DNA from: Streptomyces camelliae | Lineage (GTDB): Bacteria; Actinomycetota; Actinomycetes; Streptomycetales; Streptomycetaceae | Assembly: GCF_027625935.1 (NCBI RefSeq) | Contig: NZ_CP115300.1 | Location: 3,286,001-3,350,000 of the forward strand | Direction of reading: 5' to 3' | Length of the DNA stretch: 64,000 nt | Part shown: one piece after another, positions 58,006 to 64,000 of the stretch | How positions within the stretch are numbered: position 1 is the stretch's first letter | How the letters are laid out: the number at the start of each line of letters is the position of its first letter | Notes under the pieces: model-generated | What the model was told of the DNA's origin: nothing | The model's database searches: none | The model's input: the letters and a program-made list of their open reading frames with translations, nothing else | Position numbers and translations under genes: made by a program

Positions 58006-60126
58006 ATGACGACCGAGGCTGACTCCTTCCCCCGACGGCACGCCCGGACACAGCGGTTCACGCTCGGCGCGCCGCGTTTTTTCACCGTGGCGCCCGACGG
58101 TTCGCGTGTCGCGTTCCTCCGCTCCGGCTCCGGCACCGACCGGGCCAACTCCCTGTGGGTCCTGGACCTTCCGGACGGCACCGAGCGCCCGGCCGCCGAT
58201 CCGCGCACCCTGCTCGGCGGCGCCTCCGAGGAGCTCTCGGCCGAGGAGCGGGCACGCCGGGAGCGCAGCCGTGAGGGCGGTGCCGGGATCGTCGGCTACG
58301 CCACCGACGCGGCCGTGGAGTTGGCGTCTTTCGCCTTGTCAGGGCGGCTTTTCACGGCCGCGCTGCAGGACGGTACGACGCGTGAACTCCGGGTTCCGGG
58401 ACCGGTGATCGACCCGCGTCCGTCGCCCGACGGCACGCACATCGCGTACGTCGCGCAGGGCGCGCTGCGGGTCGTGAGCGCCGGGGGAGAGCGGGATCGG
58501 GCGCTCGCCGAACCGGAGTCGGAGAAGGTCACCTACGGCCTGGCGGAGTTCGTCGCGGCCGAGGAGATGGGGCGTTCGCGGGGCTTCTGGTGGTCGCCGG
58601 ACGGGCACCGGCTGCTGGTGGCGCGTGTGGACGACACGCCGGTGAAGCGGTGGTGGATCGCGGATCCGGCCCACCCGGAACGTGAGCCGGTCGACATCGC
58701 GTACCCCGCCGCCGGCACCCCGAACGCAGAGGTACGGCTGTTCGTGCTCGGTCTCGACGGGGAGCGCCAGGAGGTTGCCTGGGACCGGGCCCGCTATCCG
58801 TATCTGGCGCGTGTGCACTGGTCAGAGGCAGGTGCGCCGCTGCTTCTGGTGCAGGCGCGGGACCAGCGAAGTCAGCTGTTCCTGGCGGTGGATCCGGACA
58901 CCGGGGCCACCCGGATGGTGCACGCCGACGAAGATCCGATTTGGCTGGAACTTTTCGCTGGGGTGCCCTGCTGGAGCCCGTCCGGGCACCTTGTCCGCAT
59001 CGTGGACGAGGGCGGGGCCCGGGTGCTGGCGGTCGGCGAACGGCCGCTGACCAGCGGTCAGTTGCACATCCGGGCGGTGCTGGACGTGGGCGCGGGCGAT
59101 GTACTGGTTTCCGCCTCCGCGGGCGAGGAGGCGGAGGCCGCCGAAATTGGCGAAGTTCATGTGTATCGGGTGAACGAACTGGGCGTGGAACGTGTGTCCC
59201 AGGAGCCCGGTGTGCACACGGCGGTACGGGCCGGGAGCGTGACCGTGCTCGTGTCGGCGACGCTCGGCCGGCCCGGCACCAGCACCCAGGTCCTGCGTGA
59301 CGGGAAACCGGTGGCGACTGTCCGGTCATATGCCGAAGATCCCGGTTTCTCCCCTCGGGTGACCCTGGTCGAGGGGGGCGCACGCCGAATTCCGTGCGCG
59401 GTGCTTATGCCGCAGGACTACCCCGGGGACACTCCCCTGCCGGTGCTGCTGGACCCCTACGGCGGTCCGCACGGACAGCGGGTGACCGCCGGGCACAACG
59501 CCCATCTCACCTCGCAGTGGTTCGCCGACCAGGGCTTCGCCGTGATCGTCGCCGACGGCCGGGGCACCCCGGGACGCTCGCCGGCCTGGGAGAAGTCGAT
59601 CCGGGACGAGATCGCGGCCACGGTGGTGGAGGACCAGGTGGCCGCGCTGCACGCGCTCGCCGAGGACTTCCCGCTGGACCTGGACCGGGTGGCGATCCGG
59701 GGCTGGTCCTTCGGCGGCTATCTGGCCGCACTGGCGGTGCTGCGCCGCCCGGACGTCTTCCACGCGGCCGTCGTCGGGGCCCCGGTCACGGACCTGCGCC
59801 TGTACGACACCCACTACCAGGAGCGCTACCTCGGCGACCCGGGCGAGCAGCCGGAGGTCTACCGCCGTAACTCCGTCGTGCACGACGAGGGCCTGGTCGA
59901 CCCGGCCGAGCCGCACCGCCCGATGATGATCATCCATGGGCTGGCAGACGACAATGTGGTGGTCGCCCACTCCCTCCGGCTCTCCTCCGCCCTGCTGGCC
60001 GCAGGCCGCCCGCACGAGGTGCTGCCGCTGTCCGGGGTGACCCACATGACCCCGCAGGAGGCGGTCGCCGAGAATCTGCTGCGGCTGCAGCTGGACTTCC
60101 TCAAGCGGTCGCTGCGCCTCGCATAA
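58006..60126 (+). CDS. S9-family dipeptidyl peptidase IV-like protease
   Basis: The protein is 706 aa. An N-terminal DPP_IV beta-propeller spans roughly residues 60-430 (RGFWWSPDGHRLLVARVDD). A prolyl-oligopeptidase alpha/beta-hydrolase domain follows with Ser568 in GWSFGGY, Asp648 in GLADDN and His680 in GVTHM. No signal peptide is present, so it should be cytosolic. It may finish peptide catabolism after import by the adjacent transporter. The frame reading back to 57835 is not expected to be translated. Confidence 0.93.
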   Translation: MTTEADSFPRRHARTQRFTLGAPRFFTVAPDGSRVAFLRSGSGTDRANSLWVLDLPDGTERPAADPRTLLGGASEELSAEERARRERSREGGAGIVGYATDAAVELASFALSGRLFTAALQDGTTRELRVPGPVIDPRPSPDGTHIAYVAQGALRVVSAGGERDRALAEPESEKVTYGLAEFVAAEEMGRSRGFWWSPDGHRLLVARVDDTPVKRWWIADPAHPEREPVDIAYPAAGTPNAEVRLFVLGLDGERQEVAWDRARYPYLARVHWSEAGAPLLLVQARDQRSQLFLAVDPDTGATRMVHADEDPIWLELFAGVPCWSPSGHLVRIVDEGGARVLAVGERPLTSGQLHIRAVLDVGAGDVLVSASAGEEAEAAEIGEVHVYRVNELGVERVSQEPGVHTAVRAGSVTVLVSATLGRPGTSTQVLRDGKPVATVRSYAEDPGFSPRVTLVEGGARRIPCAVLMPQDYPGDTPLPVLLDPYGGPHGQRVTAGHNAHLTSQWFADQGFAVIVADGRGTPGRSPAWEKSIRDEIAATVVEDQVAALHALAEDFPLDLDRVAIRGWSFGGYLAALAVLRRPDVFHAAVVGAPVTDLRLYDTHYQERYLGDPGEQPEVYRRNSVVHDEGLVDPAEPHRPMMIIHGLADDNVVVAHSLRLSSALLAAGRPHEVLPLSGVTHMTPQEAVAENLLRLQLDFLKRSLRLA

Positions 60127-60234
60127 CCGCACAAACAGCCACCAACTTCGTTAACACGCAGGCAACTTCACGGAAGCCGTACCGATATACGGACGCGGGA
60201 GTCTGAACAGCGTACGGCCGTGCGGGTGCCGTAA

Positions 60235-60268
60235 GCGGGCCGGGATGCGCCATGTCATCCCGGCCCGC
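60235..60268. terminator. Hairpin between convergent genes
   Basis: GCGGGCCGGGATG (60235-60247) pairs with CATCCCGGCCCGC (60256-60268) across an 8-base loop. The stem overlaps the last codons of the dppF-like gene. Confidence 0.78.
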
Positions 60269-61319
60269 TGCCGTTCTCCCTGCCGGCACCGTCCGCCGGA
60301 ACCACCCGCAGCTCCTCGGCGAAGTGGCAGGCCGAGTCGTGCGCGGCGGGACCGCCGGCGTCCCGGAAGACGGCGGGGACGGCGAGGGCCGGGACCTCCA
60401 CGACGCACCGCTCCTGCGCCTTCCAGCAGCGGGTGCGGAAGCGGCAGCCGGAGGGGATGTTCGTCGGGGACGGCACGTCTCCGGTGAGGATGATCCGCTC
60501 GCGCCGGTCGCGGGCCGCGGGGTCGGGGACCGGGACCGCCGAGAGCAGCGCCTGGGTGTAGGGGTGCGTGGGGTGGTCGTAGATCTCCGTGTCCCGCCCG
60601 GTCTCCATGATCCGCCCGAGGTACATGACGCCGACCCGGTCGGAGATGTGCCGGACGATCGACAGGTCGTGCGCGATGAAGACGTAGGAGAGGTCGAACT
60701 CGGACTGGAGCCGGTCCAGCAGGTTGATCACCTGGGCCTGGACCGAGACGTCCAGCGCGGACACCGGCTCGTCGGCGACGATCACCTCCGGGCGCAGCGC
60801 CAGCCCCCGTGCGATGCCGATGCGCTGGCGCTGGCCGCCGGAGAACTGGTGGGGATAGCGGTTGACGTACTCCGGGTCGAGGCCGACGACGTCCAGCAGG
60901 TCCCGCACCGCGCGGCGCCGGTCGCCCTTCGGGGCCGCCTCGGGGTGGATGTCGTACGGCTCCCCGACGATGTCGCCGACCGTCATCCGGGGGTTGAGGG
61001 AGGTGTACGGGTCCTGGAAGACCATCTGGATGTTGCGGCGCACCGCCTTCAGGGCGCGGCCGGACAGCCGGGTGATGTCCTCGCCCTTGAACCGGATCCG
61101 TCCGGCCGTCGGACGCTCCAGGCTGCACAGCAGCTTGGCGATCGTGGACTTGCCGCACCCCGACTCGCCCACGATGCCGAGGGTCTCCCCCTTGCCGAGG
61201 GTGAAGTCGACGCCGTCGACGGCCTTCACGGCGCCGATCTGCTTCTTGAAGAGGATGCCCCGGGTGAGCGGGTAGTACTTGACGAGCCCGTCGGCCTCCA
61301 GGATCGGCTCACCGGCCAT
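60255..61319 (-). CDS. Peptide ABC importer ATPase (DppF/OppF type)
   Basis: This 354-aa ATPase has Walker A GESGCGKST, signature FSGGQRQR and Walker [13 protein letters not shown]. The C-terminal oligopeptide domain contains PSGCRFRTRCWKAQERC. ATG 61319 overlaps the upstream ATPase gene by 11 bases. It is the second of two separate ATPases in this importer. Confidence 0.94.
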   Translation of the reverse strand: MAGEPILEADGLVKYYPLTRGILFKKQIGAVKAVDGVDFTLGKGETLGIVGESGCGKSTIAKLLCSLERPTAGRIRFKGEDITRLSGRALKAVRRNIQMVFQDPYTSLNPRMTVGDIVGEPYDIHPEAAPKGDRRRAVRDLLDVVGLDPEYVNRYPHQFSGGQRQRIGIARGLALRPEVIVADEPVSALDVSVQAQVINLLDRLQSEFDLSYVFIAHDLSIVRHISDRVGVMYLGRIMETGRDTEIYDHPTHPYTQALLSAVPVPDPAARDRRERIILTGDVPSPTNIPSGCRFRTRCWKAQERCVVEVPALAVPAVFRDAGGPAAHDSACHFAEELRVVPADGAGRENGSGPG

Positions 61320-62286
61320 GCAGGCACTCCCTCCAGAAGTGGCAGGCGCTGCCGCGTACGTCGGACACCTCGTACAGCGGTGGTACGTCGGTGCGGCAGA
61401 TGTCCTGGGCCATCGGGCAGCGGGGGTGGAAGGCGCAGCCGGGCGGGATGTGCGTCAGGTTCGGCGGCAGGCCCTTGATGGCGAACAGCTCCTGGCCCTT
61501 CTGGTCGAGGCGCGGGATGGAGTCCAGCAGGCACCGGGTGTAGGGGTGGGCGGGCGCCTTGTAGAGGTCGTGCACGGGTGCGGACTCCACGATCCGCCCG
61601 GCGTACATCACGGCGATCCGGTCGGCGACGTCCGCGACGACGCCGAGGTCGTGGGTGATGAGGATGAGCCCCATGCGGTACTCGCGCTGCAGGTCCGCGA
61701 GCAGGTCCATGACCTGGGCCTGCACGGTGACGTCCAGGGCGGTGGTGGGTTCGTCGGCGATGACGAGGGCCGGCTCCAGGGCCAGCGCCATGGCGATCAT
61801 GATGCGCTGGCGCATGCCGCCGGAGAACTGGTGCGGGTAGTCCCGGACCCGCTGGGCCGCGCCCGGAATCCGCACGCGCTCCATCAGCTCGACGGCCCTG
61901 GCCCGCGCCTCCTTCTTCGACATCCCCCGGTGCACGACGAACATCTCGCCGAGCTGGTCGCCCACGGAGAGCACGGGGTTGAGGGCCGACAGGGCGTCCT
62001 GGAAGATCATGGCCATCCCGGCGCCCCGGATCTTCCGCCGCTCCTCCTCCTTCAGAGTCAGCAGATCCCGCCCCTGGAAGAGGACCTGTCCGCCGCTGAT
62101 CCTCCCGGGCGGCATGTCGAGGATCCCCATGACAGCCTGCGCGGTCACCGACTTCCCCGACCCGGACTCCCCGAGCACGGCGAGGGTCTCCCCCGCGTCC
62201 ACCTCGAAGCTCACCCCGTTGACCGCATGCGCGACTCCGTCCCGCGTCCGGAACTCCACCCGCAGATCCCGCACTTCGAGCAGCAC
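61309..62286 (-). CDS. Peptide ABC importer ATPase (DppD/OppD type)
   Basis: This 325-aa protein has [28 protein letters not shown] and the C-terminal IPPGCAFHPRCPMAQDIC. It is separated from the permease gene by a 201-bp gap that is filled by a duplicated permease 3' end, unlike the tight spacing of the other genes in this operon. Confidence 0.94.
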   Translation of the reverse strand: MLLEVRDLRVEFRTRDGVAHAVNGVSFEVDAGETLAVLGESGSGKSVTAQAVMGILDMPPGRISGGQVLFQGRDLLTLKEEERRKIRGAGMAMIFQDALSALNPVLSVGDQLGEMFVVHRGMSKKEARARAVELMERVRIPGAAQRVRDYPHQFSGGMRQRIMIAMALALEPALVIADEPTTALDVTVQAQVMDLLADLQREYRMGLILITHDLGVVADVADRIAVMYAGRIVESAPVHDLYKAPAHPYTRCLLDSIPRLDQKGQELFAIKGLPPNLTHIPPGCAFHPRCPMAQDICRTDVPPLYEVSDVRGSACHFWRECLHGR

Positions 62287-62293
62287 GACACGA

Positions 62294-62587
62294 TCACCTC
62301 AACCTCGGATCAAGGGCATCACGCACCGCGTCGCCCAGCATGATGAAGGCCAGCACGGTGACGGCGAGGGCGCCCGAGGGCCAGAGGAGGGCGCACCCAC
62401 CCCACCCCGCCCGCCCCGCCGCAGAACACCCGCCCCGGCCGACGCCACTCCAAGCCGCACACGCCACACCCCGAACACCACCGCCCCTCACCTCAACCTC
62501 GGATCAAGGGCATCACGCACCGCGTCGCCCAGCATGATGAAGGCCAGCACGGTGACGGCGAGGGCGCCCGAGGGCCAGAGGAGGGCG
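62294..62587. repeat. 100-bp perfect direct repeat (duplicated permease 3' end)
   Basis: 62294-62393 and 62488-62587 are identical over 100 bases, spaced by 194. The right copy is the authentic 3' end of the DppC-type gene; the left copy is an orphan fragment still encoding LLWPSGALAVTVLAFIMLGD and the residues to the stop. The 94 bases between are C/A-rich and resemble nothing else here. Confidence 0.93.
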
Positions 62588-63456
62588 TGGGGGGCGTTGC
62601 GGACGTAGGGGGAGGACGCGGAGATGTCGATGCCCCAGGAGACGCTGGGGGGCTTGAGGCCCACGCCGAGGTAGGACAGGGTCGCCTCCAGGGCGATGTA
62701 GGTGCCGAGCGCGATCGTGGCTACGACGATCACCGGGGCCACGGCGTTCGGGGCGATGTGCCGCAGCAGGATGCGGGTGTCGGAGGCGCCGAGGGCGCGG
62801 GCGGCCTGGACGTAGTCGTTCTGCTTGGCGGTGATGACCGAGCCGCGCGCGATGCGGGAGATCTGCGGCCAGCCGAGCAGCACCATGAACCCGATCACCG
62901 GCCAGACCGTGTTGCTGGTGACCACCGACAGCAGGACCAGGCCGCCCAGCACCACCGGGATCGCGAAGAAGATGTCGGTGAGCCGGGACAGGATCGCGTC
63001 CCAGGTCCCGCCGAAATAGCCCGCCAGGCCGCCCAGGACGGAGCCCAGCACCGCGACCCCCAGCGTGGCCAGGACGCCGACCGTGACGGACGTACGGGCG
63101 CCGTAGACGGTGCGGGTGTAGACGTTGCAGCCCTGGCCGTCGTACCCGAAGGGCGCGCCCGGTCCCGGGCCGTCCTGGGCCCTGGCCAGGTCGCACGTCA
63201 GGGGGCTGCCGGAGGCGATCGCCGAGGGCCACAGGGAGATGAAGACCAGGAAGAGGATCACCAGCCCCGACAGGAGAAAGACCGGGTTGCGGCGCAGGTC
63301 GCGCCAGGCGTCGGACCAGAGCGAGCGGGGCCTGCCCAGCGGGCCGCCGGGCGGCTGCTCCAGCGTCGTGGCCTCGCTCGCCGCGAGGTCCATCGCGCCG
63401 CCCATGCCGGTGCCGGCGATCGCGCGCTCGGGCTCGTACGGCGGCTGTTCAGGCAT
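62488..63456 (-). CDS. Peptide ABC importer permease (DppC/OppC type)
   Basis: This 322-aa protein opens with a ~50-residue cytosolic N-terminus, then TM1 (PVFLLSGLVILFLVFISLWP) and a loop with APFGYDGQGCNVYTRTVYGARTS. It continues through five further spans with the EAA region (RIARGSVITAKQNDYVQAARALGASD). It overlaps the upstream permease gene by eight bases. Confidence 0.94.
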   Translation of the reverse strand: MPEQPPYEPERAIAGTGMGGAMDLAASEATTLEQPPGGPLGRPRSLWSDAWRDLRRNPVFLLSGLVILFLVFISLWPSAIASGSPLTCDLARAQDGPGPGAPFGYDGQGCNVYTRTVYGARTSVTVGVLATLGVAVLGSVLGGLAGYFGGTWDAILSRLTDIFFAIPVVLGGLVLLSVVTSNTVWPVIGFMVLLGWPQISRIARGSVITAKQNDYVQAARALGASDTRILLRHIAPNAVAPVIVVATIALGTYIALEATLSYLGVGLKPPSVSWGIDISASSPYVRNAPHALLWPSGALAVTVLAFIMLGDAVRDALDPRLR

Positions 63457-64000
63457 AGCGGATCCTCGGGTCCAGAACGGCGTACAGGAGGTCGACGAGG
63501 AGGTTGGCGACCAGGAAGACCAGGACGAGGACAGTCACGAAGCCGACGACCGTCTGGGTGTTCTGGCGCAGGATGCCCTGGTACAGCTGGTAGCCGACGC
63601 CATGGATGTTGAAGATGCGCTCGGTGACGATCGCCCCGCCCATCAGCGCGCCGATGTCCGTGCCGATGAACGTGACCACGGGGATCAGGGAGTTGCGCAG
63701 CAGGTGGCGTACGACGACCCGGCGCCTGGGCAGGCCCTTGGCGATGGCCGTGCGGACGTAGTCGGAGCGCTTGTTCTCGGCGATCGAGGTGCGGGTGAGC
63801 CGGGTGACGTAGGCCAGGGAGACGGAGGCCAGCACCAGGCCGGGCACGAGCAGCTCGCCGAAGGCGGCGTCCGGGGACACCGACGGTCTGATCCAGGACC
63901 ATTCCACGCCGAGCAGCAGTTGCAGCAGCAGACCGGTGACGAAGGTGGGCACGGAGATGACCACCAGCGTGCCGAGGAGGACGCCGGTGTCGACGGGGCG
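63449..64000 (-). CDS. Peptide ABC importer permease (DppB/OppB type), 5' end beyond window
   Basis: The last 183 codons are visible: EAA region (TRLTRTSIAENKRSDYVRTAIAKGLPRRRVV) and the C-terminal spans ending VDLLYAVLDPRIRYA. The reading frame continues off the right edge. The binding protein gene is expected further upstream, outside this window. Confidence 0.93.
   Translation of the reverse strand, partial: RPVDTGVLLGTLVVISVPTFVTGLLLQLLLGVEWSWIRPSVSPDAAFGELLVPGLVLASVSLAYVTRLTRTSIAENKRSDYVRTAIAKGLPRRRVVVRHLLRNSLIPVVTFIGTDIGALMGGAIVTERIFNIHGVGYQLYQGILRQNTQTVVGFVTVLVLVFLVANLLVDLLYAVLDPRIRYA

Noticed and set aside
62294..62491. 65-aa minus frame in the duplicated region
   Set aside because: It joins a Cys/Gly-rich spacer reading to the copied permease end; best explained as a by-product of the duplication.
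1..64000. Search for tRNA, rRNA, transposase, integrase or phage genes
   Set aside because: None found by reading; apart from the PKS/MmyB pair the window looks like conserved chromosome.

Overview
The window is high-GC actinobacterial chromosome, almost certainly Streptomyces: about 70% GC with strong third-position GC bias, many GTG starts and ATGA/GTGA overlaps, and the recurrent GGGGCGCGGGG...GCGCGACCAGCC dispersed repeat. Family content also fits, with mycothiol synthesis (mshB), DUF3152, DUF3107, DUF3117, DUF6113 and DUF6758 proteins. Gene order resembles, from memory, the central S. coelicolor chromosome, and parts follow the Mycobacterium tuberculosis fdx-dapC / dapE-LOG-folP2-divIVA-tag / sigE-rseA-htrA-tatB-mrp-DUF1003-mgtE/CBS-corA order. 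No rRNA, tRNA, CRISPR array or transposase gene was seen.

Layout, left to right. 1-3.3 kb: a truncated polytopic membrane protein coupled to a PelF-type GT4 glycosyltransferase. 3.5-9.2 kb: a peptide ABC importer (SBP, two permeases, one fused double ATPase), preceded by an apparently leaderless short ORF and two hairpins that look like an attenuator leader. 9.2-12.2 kb: a DUF3152 metalloprotease-like protein with sixteen 12-residue repeats, and an alpha/beta hydrolase. 12.4-18.4 kb: a small acidic protein, TetR, DUF3107, a small membrane protein, a ferritin-like protein, and a DEAD-box helicase with a CTG start and a long KPRRTRK-repeat tail. 18.5-22 kb: an alpha/beta hydrolase, then a likely accessory pair (type III polyketide synthase and MmyB-like regulator) and a non-coding stretch with near-palindromic repeats.

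22-26.4 kb: NYN-domain protein, a 50-aa protein, MarC, a PHP phosphoesterase, DUF6758 and suppressor-of-fused proteins. 26.4-31.4 kb: a magnesium-related group (CorA with a long leader holding a short ORF, a soluble MgtE-N/CBS protein, DUF1003) with a lipoprotein. 31.4-39.3 kb: Mrp, then the envelope-stress unit sigE-rseA-htrA-tatB. It has an ECF-type promoter and lies divergent to an O-methyltransferase that seems to start at ATT. 39.6-50.1 kb: enoyl-CoA hydratase, Tag, a DivIVA-like protein, a FolP2-like DHPS paralogue, LOG, DapE, a lysozyme-like protein, DapC, FdxA, a GNAT and a SirB1-like protein.

50.1-53.6 kb: an overlapping ABC-2 exporter / histidine kinase / LuxR regulator operon. 53.7-57.8 kb: a large envelope protein, DUF6113, mshB and a small membrane protein. 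58-60.1 kb: an S9 peptidase with a probably leaderless transcript. 60.2-64 kb: a second peptide ABC importer running off the right edge, with a 100-bp direct duplication of the 3' end of one permease gene.

Functionally the window is mostly housekeeping and envelope homeostasis: peptide uptake, Mg2+ transport, extracytoplasmic stress, Tat export, DAP/lysine synthesis, mycothiol and Fe-S handling. The clearest accessory element is the type III PKS/MmyB pair.
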